Origin: Zygaena filipendulae
Lineage: Eukaryota; Arthropoda; Insecta; Lepidoptera; Zygaenidae
DNA: 64,000 nt
Direction: 5' to 3'
NCBI GenBank assembly: GCA_907165275.2
Contig: OU015661.1
Location: 1,061,501 to 1,125,500, forward strand
Part shown: one piece after another, positions 1 through 51,641 of the stretch
Position numbering within the stretch: the stretch's first letter is position 1
How the letters are laid out: every line of letters starts with the position of its first letter
Notes under the pieces: model-generated
Told to the model about the DNA's origin: nothing
Databases searched by the model: none
Seen by the model: only the letters and a program-made list of their open reading frames with translations
Position numbers and translations under genes: made by a program

Positions 1-550
1 AGACTAATTTGGCCAATAATAATATAATTCAATTTCATTCCAGTTCTAAAAGCTTTGCTATGAGTGTTTTTTTGTGATATTACTACGTATTATTACTGCA
101 AAATAATCTTAAGAAGTGGTAACAAACAAAAATGTTTTAGTTAAATAAATCCACCTTTCTTCAATTTGATAACATCCAACCTTAAATATGTATGATACGA
201 GTAACTGTCTACGCCCTAATGTTTTAGCTCAAATAACTTTAGTCGTTAACCCACATAGGTCTCACAGAGTGCTAGGCAACATCGAAGAACAAATGCTGTT
301 ATACGAATTTGCCTAAATATCTTGGCAATAAGCCGTCTCGCATTAAAATGCCTTACATTGTTTCTAAATAAATAACGATCATGGACAATAATAGTAAACT
401 TTTTGCGAGTTAAAGCGGCTACACACAGCCCTACAATCAGAGGCGATATCGGGAGTAATGTTGCCAGGTTGCACAACCTAATAGCCGGACAGACCAGCCA
501 GCAAAAAGACCGGACACCCTACATTATTGAGGATTGCTTATAATCCTCAA

Positions 551-882
551 TAATAGGGATGTTGACTACTTTTGAAAATCAAAATTCTAATTAGTCCGTC
601 AGTTAGAAAATAAAAAAACAATAGACACGTATTTTTTGCTTTTTTAAATAAATTAAAATATCCAGAGATAAAGGGCATTAAAGTTTAGGATGAGGAGGTC
701 GTGACGTCACTAACCGCAAAACCGCCATACAAACTGTCAGAATAGTGACGTCACGCGAAATTTCAACTCAATATATCGCCGTTATTTTTTGATTACGTAA
801 AAGAAAAAAAAAATACGTGTCCAATATTTTTTAATAATCTACAAGACGGACTAAAAAATAAAAATTAGTCAACATGCCCATT
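551..882. mobile_element. TGACGTCA MITE family, copy 1
   Basis: Non-coding inverted-repeat element. The ends are AGGGATGTTGACTA at left and TTAGTCAACATGCCC at right. Subterminal blocks AATTAGTCCGTCAGTTAG and ACAAGACGGACTAAA are also inverted. Two palindromic TGACGTCA sites lie near 702 and 747. Four more copies occur in this window at 16702, 22231, 25409 and 58614. It forms the core of the larger inverted-repeat element at 411-6103. Confidence 0.8.
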
Positions 883-1604
883 TAGTGCGTCCTCAATAAT
901 GTGGGTCCGGCCTTTTTACTCAAATGTCCGGCCGAACTGGCTGATCTATCCCGCTATTAGGTTTGGCGACCTGGCAACATTACTCCCGATAGTCTGTGTG
1001 TGTGTGTAAAATAGCAGGTCCTGTTGCCGAAATCCTCTCTAAAATATTAATAAATTCTTGCAAAGAGTGAAATATTTACAAGTGAAACTGAGTGAAGATA
1101 CTATATTACCACCATTTGATGTATTCCACATAATATTAACGAGGCAAATAAGAATTCCTGTGAGTTAATGCACTGTAATTGTATTTTTATAAACAACCGT
1201 TACGAAATTTATGCACTCACACAAGGCCTTTTTTCAAAAATTTTGATTAACAATAAAGTAAACAGTCCAATCAGGTGTTGGACCAGCTGACTACCTACCG
1301 ATTAGAAGAAAAAAGAGTGATGACATCTTTGAAAGGTAACATGACATCTGACATCTATTGAACTTTGACAACTGACAGTTTTCCGAGCAAGTGCAGATAT
1401 TGGTACTTTGGCCGACATTGGGGTGCGTTTGGAAACCTGATATGAACACAAATCAAAAAGTTGCTTATCGTTCCGCTTTAAAAGTAAAACAGTGTTATTA
1501 AATTATTAACGATTAATGCTAATCTACAACACTGCCACTATAATCTAACTGATGCAAAAGAATTGTACGATTGTCCACTTCGTCCATTACAAAACGATTT
1601 GATT

Positions 1605-2681
1605 ATGCCGCATACGTGTGGAGCTTGTAAGGAGGATATTAAACGCCAACGTGTCGTATGTCCTAAATGCAAGTGTAGTTTTCATCAGGCGTGCGTTAAT
1701 TATAGAAACACACAATCACTACCAAGTACTAAGTTGGCTCTCGGCTGGCTGTGTCCTGAATGCGTCTCTAACTCTCGCCGTGGAGGTGATAACTCGTCCA
1801 CACCGGTTCGAGTTTCTACTCAAGAAGAAAATATTAAGAGTAATACAGATACCGAAAATCCTTCTGACACCGAAACGGACGTGGAAGAATTGTCGACAGC
1901 GATTACCTCAATAAAATTAGATGGTAAAATTGTTGCTGCAATCCAAACAGAAATTAGAAACTCTCTTAGAAACGAAATCACCAGCACGATCGAGAGTATT
2001 TTGCAAAGAGAACTATCGCCTATAAAACAAGATTTATTAGAATTAAAGCATTCAGTGGAATTCTCTGACAGTAAAAACCTGAAAATTGAAAAATCGTTGC
2101 AGTCGCTGGATTCTGAGATCAAACAAATAGATTCCAGGGTATGTGTGTTTCAACCCAAGTTTCAGTACCTTGAACAACGCGTAAATGAGCTAGAACAGAG
2201 TCTGCGAGACGCTAACCTTGAGCTCAACGGAATCCCAGAACATAAGGGTGAAAATTTAAACACCATTATCACTCAGGTTGCTGCAGTCGTCTCCCATTCA
2301 CTACAGGAATCGGATATTGTACACTGTACGCGCGTAGCGAAGCTCAACAAAGACACTAAGAACCCACGAGCGGTTGTACTCAAACTAAGAAACCGGAGGG
2401 TCAGAGACGAGCTTTACTCAGCAGTATTTAAATACAATAAGGGCAATCCTAATAATAAATTAAACACGTCTCTTCTTGGAATTGCTGGTACCAAGTCCCC
2501 AGTATACGTGTCTGAACATCTCTCTCCTTTTAACAAAGGACTTCACGCTGCTGCTCGTCACAAGGCCAAAGAGCTGAAGTACAAATTTGTGTGGGTGCGG
2601 AACGGTCGGATCTTTGTACGTAAATCCGAATCTTCAACCGCAATGCTAATTAAAAACCATAACAACTTGAATTTGATGTAA
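1605..2681 (+). CDS. LINE ORF1 protein with PHD-type zinc finger
   Basis: A 358-residue protein starting at the first ATG (1605). The open frame extends back to about 1563, but without an earlier ATG. Residues 5-55 form a PHD-like finger: CGAC, then CPKCKCSFHQAC, then WLCPEC, which is the C4HC3 spacing. Residues about 100-200 are acidic and heptad-rich and probably form a coiled coil. The C-terminal third contains ARHKAKELKYKFVWVRNGRIF, typical of the end of LINE-type ORF1 proteins with an RRM-like plus C-terminal domain layout. It is expected to bind the element RNA as a chaperone in the RNP. PHD fingers are known in ORF1 of some CR1/Jockey-group elements. It is followed after 82 bases by ORF2 in another frame. 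Confidence 0.8.
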   Translation: MPHTCGACKEDIKRQRVVCPKCKCSFHQACVNYRNTQSLPSTKLALGWLCPECVSNSRRGGDNSSTPVRVSTQEENIKSNTDTENPSDTETDVEELSTAITSIKLDGKIVAAIQTEIRNSLRNEITSTIESILQRELSPIKQDLLELKHSVEFSDSKNLKIEKSLQSLDSEIKQIDSRVCVFQPKFQYLEQRVNELEQSLRDANLELNGIPEHKGENLNTIITQVAAVVSHSLQESDIVHCTRVAKLNKDTKNPRAVVLKLRNRRVRDELYSAVFKYNKGNPNNKLNTSLLGIAGTKSPVYVSEHLSPFNKGLHAAARHKAKELKYKFVWVRNGRIFVRKSESSTAMLIKNHNNLNLM

Positions 2682-2763
2682 AAATTGGTATTCTTTCTCT
2701 TATTATTTTTCCTTTGCTGTTTTGTTTAGTTTAAACTTACATATAGCGTAGCCGTCTTTCAGG

Positions 2764-5625
2764 GTGACTATATCATTGTTTTATCAAAATGTTCGCGGTC
2801 TAAAAACTAAATGTCTAGACTTATATAATACTTTACTTGTTCACAACTACGACATAATCTGTTTGACTGAAACTTGGCTTGACGCAACCATTGGTTCTAA
2901 TGAATTGTTTGATGATAGATATGTGGTGTACCGTCGAGATCGTCCTCCCTATTTTAAAAGCCTTTTTACCAAAAAACATGGAGGTGGGGTGCTTATTGCA
3001 ATATCCACGGGACTTATGGTAGAAGCAAGACCGGACTGGCAGACGGTCGTAGAGGATCTGTGGGTAAGAGTTAAGTTAGATCATGTAATTTTAAACATAT
3101 GCGTAGTTTATTTACCATCCTATATTCCTTACGATATGTACAAGTGTTTCCTGGACAAATGTGAGAGCAATATTCTTTCCACAACTGATCGGCAGATGGG
3201 AACAATTGTATTGGGTGATTTTAATTTGCCTGGCATCACGTGGCACGACGGCCTGATCGATATCAATTCTTGTAATTCTTTAAATGATCCAAAGATCCAG
3301 GGTCTCGGAGATTTCTTGTCGGTTACTGGACTTATTCAGGTAAATAATATCCCAAATGACAATGGCAGGATGTTAGATCTAGCTTTAGTTAGCTCGAATC
3401 TGAGTTTCACTATTAATAAGTCTTTGCCTTTAAGCCGTATTGATGGGCATCACCCCCCTTTTGAAATTATCGTTACATCGCCAAAACAAAAAAGATTACC
3501 TGTAGATTCCAATAATACTAGACATCAGTTTCATAGAGCAGATTACTCTCAATGTATAGATGACCTTAACAAAGTTGATTGGGATAGCAATTCGAGTTTG
3601 TGCCTCGAGGACTTTCTCAAACTGTTTTATGACGCAATATGGGCGACTGTCGAATCTAACATTCCCAAGGTGAAGGCTCGAACAAATCGGTACCCAGAAT
3701 GGTTCTCACGGGATTTAATTAGACTATTAAGAGCAAAAAACAAACTTCGCCTTAGGTATAATAAATATAAAAATCCCCGAGATTACGACGAGTTTTCTAT
3801 CTTAAGACGAAGAGCAAAAAAATTGGTAAACACATGTTTTCGGGCATTTGTGGCCAAGGTGGAAGCTGACTTAAGCGGAAACATAAAGGCTTTTTGGAGA
3901 TACACTAGGGCTAAGCAAGTAACAAATCAGATACCTGGTCGCGTGGTGTTTGGTGACAGGATCGCGGAGACTGGCAGTGACATATGTGACCTTTTTGCGG
4001 AATATTTTTCATCGGTATATGATCCTTCTTCTCCCTGTAATTATGTTCCGGATTTTCCAGGGGGCATTTTTGGTTTAGGTGGGATCTCAGTTGCTGAAGA
4101 TGATGTTTTAAAGCGACTCAAATCTTTAGATGTTGGCAAGGGTGCTGGAACCGATGGGATCCCATCCATATTTGTACGCTCTTGTGCTGCAGCCTTGGCA
4201 AGGCCCCTCTCTATTATTTTTAACAAATCCCTCAAGACAGGTATATTTCCCGATACTTGGAAATCAGCGAGGATTACGCCAATTCATAAGAAAGGAGATA
4301 AAAGTGATGTGTCAAACTACCGACCTGTTAGTGTACTGAACTGTTTTGCCAAGGTTTTTGAAGGTCTTGTCTACGCGAAAGTTTACAATCATTTTTCCCC
4401 TCAGCTTAGTCCGTTTCAGCACGGTTTTGTCGGGGGGCGATCGACCCTTACTAATCTCTTATCCTACACACAATATTTGGCACAAACGTTTCAATCTAGA
4501 ACACAGACAGACGCAATATACACCGATTTCGCCAAGGCATTTGATCGAGTTAATCACCAGATACTGTTAATTAAAATTGAACATCTGGGAATCCATGGCA
4601 ACTTACTAAGATGGTTCCAGTCATACCTTAGCCATCGATCTCAGCTGGTCAGTGTCTATGGGTATAAGTCAGAACCTTTTATTGCTGTGTCAGGTGTGCC
4701 TCAGGGCTCCATTCTCGGTCCACTGTTATTTAATTTCTTTATAAATGATCTGTTGCATCGTTTTAATTGCCCCTGTCTTGCATATGCTGATGATATAAAG
4801 ATCTTTAATACTATTAATTCAAGAAGTGATAGCATAGCACTTCAAACGGACCTGGAAACGTTACATGACTGGTGCTACGTAAATATGATGACGCTAAGTA
4901 TTGAAAAATGTCAGACGATCACTTTCACAAAAAGGAAACAGGGCCTTGACTTTGGGTATACCGTGGGTGGAAGCCGCTTGACGAAGGTTGAAAAAATCAG
5001 AGATCTTGGGGTGATTTTTGACAGTCAGTTGTCATTTCGTAATCATTTTGAAATTATCGTGTCCAAGGCTAACCGCATGCTGGGTTTTTTATTTCGTACG
5101 ACCAAAGCTTTTAAGTGTATTGACAGCCTGATTGTTTTGTATACATCTCTTGTGAGATCCTCGCTGGAATATTGTTCTAGTGTATGGCAACCAATATATA
5201 AAATTCACACTGATAGGCTAGAATCAATCCAGGCAAAGCTCGTGCGTCATCTCTGTAGTAGAACTGGAACACGGCGTACAATAACCGGATATCGGGATCG
5301 ACTTATTAAGTTTCATCTGTTACCTTTATCAACGCGACGCAATATCTTGGACTTGACGACTCTTCATAAAATTTTGAATGGAGATCTCGACGGGGACCTC
5401 GTTAGACATGTGTTCTTTAAATGTAATAAGAAGGTAACCAGAAACAAAAGTGTTTTCGTTTTGCCTAATGCTTCTAATAATGTCTCAGACAATGCTCCAA
5501 TTCTCCGAATGTGTCGACTGTATGATACATTGGAAATAGATCTGGATATCTTTTGTTGTGGACTTAACAGTTTTAAAACTAGACTATATAAAAACTATAA
5601 TAGATTATGGACTAATCATCATTGA
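2764..5625 (+). CDS. LINE ORF2: AP endonuclease and reverse transcriptase
   Basis: An open frame of about 953 residues. Residues 1-230 are an APE-type endonuclease: NVRGL, LTETWL, GDFNLPG and the DGHHPPF end motif, where SDH is more usual. Residues about 470-740 are a reverse transcriptase with TPIHKKGDKSDVSNYRPVS, QHGFVGGRST, YTDFAKAFDRV, GVPQGSILGPLLF and the catalytic YADD. A C-terminal extension without RNase H follows. The length is close to Jockey ORF2 (about 916). It nicks target DNA and copies the element RNA by target-primed reverse transcription. The frame opens just after a stop at 2749, and the first codon shown is GTG. No ATG occurs before the endonuclease motif; the first in-frame ATG is about 78 codons in. 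The true start is therefore unresolved. There are no stops or frameshifts. Confidence 0.85.
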   Translation: MTISLFYQNVRGLKTKCLDLYNTLLVHNYDIICLTETWLDATIGSNELFDDRYVVYRRDRPPYFKSLFTKKHGGGVLIAISTGLMVEARPDWQTVVEDLWVRVKLDHVILNICVVYLPSYIPYDMYKCFLDKCESNILSTTDRQMGTIVLGDFNLPGITWHDGLIDINSCNSLNDPKIQGLGDFLSVTGLIQVNNIPNDNGRMLDLALVSSNLSFTINKSLPLSRIDGHHPPFEIIVTSPKQKRLPVDSNNTRHQFHRADYSQCIDDLNKVDWDSNSSLCLEDFLKLFYDAIWATVESNIPKVKARTNRYPEWFSRDLIRLLRAKNKLRLRYNKYKNPRDYDEFSILRRRAKKLVNTCFRAFVAKVEADLSGNIKAFWRYTRAKQVTNQIPGRVVFGDRIAETGSDICDLFAEYFSSVYDPSSPCNYVPDFPGGIFGLGGISVAEDDVLKRLKSLDVGKGAGTDGIPSIFVRSCAAALARPLSIIFNKSLKTGIFPDTWKSARITPIHKKGDKSDVSNYRPVSVLNCFAKVFEGLVYAKVYNHFSPQLSPFQHGFVGGRSTLTNLLSYTQYLAQTFQSRTQTDAIYTDFAKAFDRVNHQILLIKIEHLGIHGNLLRWFQSYLSHRSQLVSVYGYKSEPFIAVSGVPQGSILGPLLFNFFINDLLHRFNCPCLAYADDIKIFNTINSRSDSIALQTDLETLHDWCYVNMMTLSIEKCQTITFTKRKQGLDFGYTVGGSRLTKVEKIRDLGVIFDSQLSFRNHFEIIVSKANRMLGFLFRTTKAFKCIDSLIVLYTSLVRSSLEYCSSVWQPIYKIHTDRLESIQAKLVRHLCSRTGTRRTITGYRDRLIKFHLLPLSTRRNILDLTTLHKILNGDLDGDLVRHVFFKCNKKVTRNKSVFVLPNASNNVSDNAPILRMCRLYDTLEIDLDIFCCGLNSFKTRLYKNYNRLWTNHH

Positions 5626-5904
5626 CTGCGTAGTGAATTAAATTAAATTATTGACATTATTACTAAATTATCTGACATTGCACTATTATTATGATTTAAT
5701 TAGTTATTGGCTGTTATTTTTGATATTTGACTAATAATAATGTAATTACTTATCTTTTCTTTTTTTCTCATAAGTGTTGTGTACAGCTAGTGGTGTAGAC
5801 TGGTGATTGTTTGTAACTAAGTATAATTTGGTATCTGTTAAAGTTTGCACTATGTTTTGTACCTTATAAATAAATAAATAAATAAATAAATATCGCCTCT
5901 GATT

Positions 5905-6080
5905 TTAAGATAAGATAAGATAACACTTTATTTAGCAAAAAAAAACACATACACCATGCCACAACTACTTAACAATTTAAAAATAAGTAAATAAAACTAT
6001 GCGGTGCCTTGCTAAAAGGGACTCCACTCAGCATTTGCTGCGACCATAGTGGTCCCAGCGCTGATTTTCAGTGGAGTTTT
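5905..6080 (-). mobile_element. LINE 3' end, reversed, 5'-truncated
   Basis: Read on the minus strand, this ends with GCTAAATAAAGTG followed by TTATC repeated three times, a LINE-type 3' tail. Upstream is AGTGGAGTCCCTTTTAGC. It splits the right arm of the old inverted repeat between CTCTGATT (5904) and AGGGCCGTG (6081), so it is a secondary insertion. No coding sequence remains. Confidence 0.6.
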
Positions 6081-6142
6081 AGGGCCGTGTGTAGCCGCTT
6101 TTAGTTTCAAACCAACACCAACAAGGTTCACCCTCGATCCGA

Positions 6143-6330
6143 CACTACAATATTCACAAGCGGTGCGGTGGAATGGTAAGCATTTCGACTTTTATCACCA
6201 AGAAATAAGAAACACAACGCAACTGTTGTTGCCGATACGCATTCATTCACAACACAAATATTCACAAGCGATGCGATGGAATGGTGGTACCTAAGCATTT
6301 TGACTTTTATTACCAAGAAATAAGGTCCAC
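6143..6330. repeat. Diverged tandem duplication, about 117 bp unit
   Basis: The block starting TATTCACAAGCGGTGCGG (6149) recurs at 6257 as TATTCACAAGCGATGCGA. Both are followed by a CATTT..GACTTTTAT and ACCAAGAAATAAG stretch. No protein is supported. Confidence 0.6.
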
Positions 6331-6815
6331 GACGCAGCATTTGGGACTCGTGGCCGACTCCGCAAAGTGGGCTAAGCGAATGAATAATTTCGAGGGTTCC
6401 ATTCAAATGCGTGAAGCGAACACCGTGCGTTACGCTGCACGTAGACTCATGAGTATATACTCATAGTACTAAGAGGTAACATATAATTGAAATCTAACCG
6501 CGATTATCACGGTTTTAACCCGTATAGTCAAAAGTTTTGAATATTTGTGAGTCAGTCGCGCACAAACGGCTGGATGAAATCGAATAAAAGACACACAGCT
6601 TGTAGTATACCTTCCTTTCGGAATAACGTGTAGGATAGGTACTTTTTACACCGGTAAAATGTAATAATTTGGCTTGGAATATAACTATGGGAACAAGTTG
6701 TAAATTATTTTCTATATGTCCTCATATTTGTTTTTTTTTTTAACTGTCACGGAACAAATGATTGATGCGGGCAATGTTTGTGTCATATAATATGTATGTT
6801 TGTACGTAATCAGTA

Positions 6816-7015
6816 ATGTGACCTCCCTCTCTCCCTCTCTCCCCTTCTTTCTCTTCCTATCTGTCACTGTCTTCCTCTCTCTCTCCCTCTCTATCTTCTT
6901 TTCCACCTTCCTCTCTCTTCTTATCTGTCTTCCTCCCTCTCTCCCCCTCTGTCTTCTTTTCTCCTCCCCTCCCGCCTCTCGCTCCCCCTCCCTCTCTGTG
7001 TGTATGTGTGTGTGT
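6816..7015. repeat. CT-rich low-complexity tract
   Basis: Nearly pure pyrimidine on the plus strand (CTCCCTCTC units), then a short GT run. It lies just inside the intron after retm exon 5 and reads as a purine-rich tract in the transcript. The long open frames across it on both strands are composition artefacts. Confidence 0.85.
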
Positions 7016-7031
7016 CCGTGTGTGCGCGCAC

Positions 7032-48639
<41,608 letters not shown>

Positions 48640-49467
48640 GTTTAGTAGGTGGGTAAACTTCTGTCGATCACTAAGTCAAAGAGTGACTCGTCCTGAAACT
48701 TTTTGAGAGTTTCAGGCAAAACTCATATTGAACACACTTATGATTATTCGAAGATTTTTGTATTCGTAACTAAGGCCAAGTGTTCTTTATTTCCTTTCAC
48801 TCACGATAAACATGACAACAAAAAACGAGCGTCAATCGCAACGACATGAACTTGAAAGCTGAAAACAAAATGGAATGGACAGAATGGACTGATCTTCGCG
48901 AATCACGAAATTACAATATGAAGTGAGACGCGATTGCGATTGATGCGAAATGCGAACAGCAATAGGGATAAAACGATTCGAAAATACAAGTAACTTACTC
49001 GATTCCTTCCGTCGGTCAAAAATACTCGTATCAGTATTCGGTATACCAATATTAAGATTACATTTTAACACAATTACCACATAAAACCAAAGTTAATATA
49101 ATCACTACGTCATAAAAGGCTCATCTACGGTAGTAAAATTCATAGGAGTCAATGATTTAATACTTATAATATCATTGATAGGAGTCCATTATTCCATAAC
49201 ATACGCTGTGAGCCTGTGAAGCATATTTTTTGGGTATTACCTATTTATTGAATTTTTCCAACATATTATTATCATTCTTTTTCTAATTTTGCGTAGTTGG
49301 TAAGTTTGTTTGTAGGGATAAAATAATACTGGTAAATACAAGTACTTACTCAATAGTCGATACATTCCTTAATCCGATACCAAGTACTTTCTAATCGATA
49401 CTTTGAAATGTATTGTATCAAGTAGGCATCGGTGAAAAGTACTCGTATCAGTATTAAGATTACATTA

Positions 49468-49701
49468 TCCTACTAATATTATAAATTTGAAAGTGTGGAT
49501 GTTTAGATGTTTAGATGTTTGGAGTTTGGATGTTTGGATGTTTGTTACTCAATCACGCAAAAACGGCTGTACGGATTTGGATGAAATTTAGTATAGGTAC
49601 ACGTTGTCAGGGGTACAGAGAAGGACATAGGGTACTTTTTACCCCGGAATTCCAGCGGAAACTCCGAAATAACCGCAGGTGAAACCGCAGGGCACAGCTA
49701 G
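49468..49701 (+). mobile_element. Complete non-autonomous Helitron-like element (Lep1 type)
   Basis: 234 bp with all hallmarks: it starts TCCTACTAATATTATAAA and ends with a hairpin near GCAGGTGAAACCGCAGGG, then CAGCTAG. The neighbours are A before and T after, and there is no target duplication. An internal GTTTAGATGTTTAGATG microsatellite is present. It is the best reference copy of the many fragments in this window. Confidence 0.85.
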
Positions 49702-50076
49702 TAACACATAAAACGCCGTGAAGAATATTTTTTTTTTGATATCTTTATTGGAAATATTTATTGAATTTTTTCAACATATTATTATCTTTTCCTAATTTTG
49801 TGTAGTTGTCAAGCTTGTTTTCTTGATAATCGAAAGAAAAAAACTCTAAGCCATTGTTTTTATATAATTTATCCTTTTCAATATGAAAGATTTGATATGA
49901 GTAAAGTATCGATACTTTTCTATCGATTCTAAACAAGCATCGATAATACGATAATTTACGAACGATACTGAACAAGTATCGATACTTTCCTACCGATTCA
50001 GTGTCGAGTAAAAATATCGAATATTTTTACGAATATCGGATACCTGCAGGCTGAGATACCTACCTCAGTACCTCAT

Positions 50077-50507
50077 ACGGGATTTACACTCGCGCCTCGT
50101 ACCTCGCCTCGTGCTTCGTCTTGTGGCCAGGTACGAGGCGCGAGTGTAAACGCTGTTTATCGGAGTTATTAAATTAAATAAAATTGTTAATATCATCTTC
50201 TCCTGACTCCTGCACCGGGTGTCATCGACTGTTTTTGCGCAGGAGATGCTGTTGAAAGAGTGCTGTCCAAAATTATCGGTGTCTTTTAAAATAATCCTAG
50301 AAACCAAAACGTTTCTTATTGCAAGTTGCAACCAATCCATTTATGTAGTTAAGCACACAACCATCGCGGCCCAAAGTTGAAACGTAAACGAGAACCCGGC
50401 ACGAACGAGAACGAGGGCCCGGCGAGCCCCGAGCGACTGTTCTTATTCGCACTTCGTCGCTCGCCTCGTGACTCGCCTCGTCACGCGTATGCGAGTGTAA
50501 ATCCCGT
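50077..50507. mobile_element. MITE with CGGGATTTACACTCGC ends
   Basis: ACGGGATTTACACTCGCGCC at left and GCGAGTGTAAATCCCGT at right, with TA next to both. Subterminal CCTCGTACCTCGCCTCGTG repeats occur on both sides. Non-coding; it lies about 0.4 kb upstream of the Uba1 start. Confidence 0.8.
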
Positions 50508-50906
50508 ATAAAACGTAGTGATTACAATAATATGATCTTTACTTTGGCTAAAACTGGCGATAATACTGATAATGCAAATACCTTAATTTAAAAACGTGTT
50601 TTTTCATCTTTCAAAAACCATTAAAATTTTAAAAGTGAGCTGTGGTTCAATAAATTTTTTGCTACAATTACAAAAAATGCAATTGGAATTTGAAACTGCT
50701 TGAAACATTTCGATTTTTCGCAGACCATCGGATCGTACACGTCGCTTGTAGCTAATTTCAAGGCAGTCGGCAGTTTTGCTACTTGCTGGAGTGAGTAAGC
50801 GTGACGAAGCGCGAATGTCGCTAACCATAATTTGAAGATTTATTTCTTGGTTGTGTCGATAAAAAGCGGAGCAAAATCCTGGCAGAATTGTGCGCGTTCG
50901 TGCCCG

Positions 50907-51641
50907 ATGTCTAGTGCTGAAGTCGCCGATAATTCCGTTGACCCCCCGGCAAAGAAGCGGAAGCTAAACACAGGAGAGTCCCGAGCGAATTGTTCAGCAA
51001 TGGCGAACAATGGAACGCATGCGGAAAATGATATCGACGAGAGTTTGTACTCGAGGCAGCTGTACGTGCTGGGGCACGACGCCATGCGGCGGATGGCCAG
51101 CTCCGACGTGCTGGTCTCCGGGCTCGGCGGCCTGGGCGTGGAGGTGGCGAAGAACGTCATCCTCGGTGGGGTAAAGTCTGTTACCCTTCACGACGAGCGC
51201 ACTTGCACAATTGCAGATCTGTCGTCTCAGTTCTATTTGTCTGAGAGTGATATCGGCAAGAATAGGGCCTCGGCGTCCTGCGAACAGCTGTCCGAGCTAA
51301 ATCGCTACGTGCCCACTACTGCGTACACAGGCTCCTTGACCGAGGAGTTTTTGCTCAAATTCAGTGTCGTGGTACTGACTGAGGCGTCGTGGGCGGAGCA
51401 GCAGCGCATCGCTGCCGTCACTCATGCAAATAACATTGCTTTAGTTATAGCTGACACTAGAGGCCTATTCTCGCAGGTGTTCTGCGACTTTGGACCAGAG
51501 TTCACAGTGGTGGATGTTAATGGAGAGAACCCAGTGTCCGCCATGATCGCTGATATAACCAGTGAAAACGATGCAGTGGTGACATGCTTGGACGACACAC
51601 GTCATGGCCTGGAAGACGGAAACTATGTCACATTTAGTGAG
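50907..51641 (+). CDS. Uba1: Uba1 exon 1: N terminus and first inactive adenylation half
   Basis: Residues 1-245. PAKKRKL (14-20) is a nuclear-signal-like motif. A second Met at 51000 (residue 32, MANNG) matches the position of the human cytosolic UBA1b start (MAKNG). The conserved core is [34 protein letters not shown] and [15 protein letters not shown]. It ends YVTFSE at donor GTTTGT (51642), which is non-consensus at +3. Confidence 0.93.

Larger units (their letters stand above)
991..5891 (+). mobile_element. Full-length non-LTR retrotransposon (LINE, Jockey/CR1 group)
   Basis: The 5' end is placed at 991, where the older inverted repeat is broken (..CTCCCGAT), and the 3' end at the TAAATAAATAAA tail ending about 5891, where the repeat resumes (ATCGCCTC). 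The order is 5' UTR (991-1604), ORF1 (1605-2681), a 70-base spacer, ORF2 (2764-5625), and a 3' UTR with a four-base microsatellite tail. Comparison with the intact left arm shows the target was ..CCCGAT/ATCGCC.., so the target-site duplication is two bases or none. ORF1 and ORF2 have no internal stops. The two-ORF layout, endonuclease plus RT without RNase H, and the short tail repeat fit the Jockey/CR1 superfamily. The exact clade was not determined. Confidence 0.85.
411..6103. mobile_element. Long inverted-repeat element (palindromic DNA transposon), interrupted by two insertions
   Basis: The left arm (about 411-550) reads AAAGCGGCTACACACAG, then CAATCAGAGGCGATATCG, then GTTGCCAGGT, then CTAATAGCCGGACAG. 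The right arm is its reverse complement but in three pieces: 896-990 (CCTATTAGC complement through CTCCCGAT), 5892-5904 (ATCGCCTCTGATT) and 6081-6103 (AGGGCCGTGTGTAGCCGC). The gaps are explained by the non-LTR element at 991-5891 and a reversed LINE 3' end at 5905-6080. The centre (551-882) is a copy of the TGACGTCA MITE family. No protein is visible in it. The terminal duplication could not be defined, so the superfamily is unknown. Confidence 0.6.
48640..50906. promoter_or_regulatory. Divergent intergenic region between retm and Uba1
   Basis: The two genes start in opposite directions 2.27 kb apart, so both promoters should lie here. It contains a Helitron (49468-49701), a MITE (50077-50507) and a run of GATA/ATCGAT-rich sequence (49340-50000) with two AGTATCGATACTTT palindromes. 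Near Uba1, GGCAGTTTTGC at about 50764 is initiator-like. There is no TATA box at usual spacing. Exact start sites are unknown. Confidence 0.5.

Noticed and set aside
50832..50906. Upstream in-frame ATG extending Uba1 by 25 residues
   Set aside because: The extension is unlike any E1 N terminus, while the ATG at 50907 gives the expected start with the basic motif.
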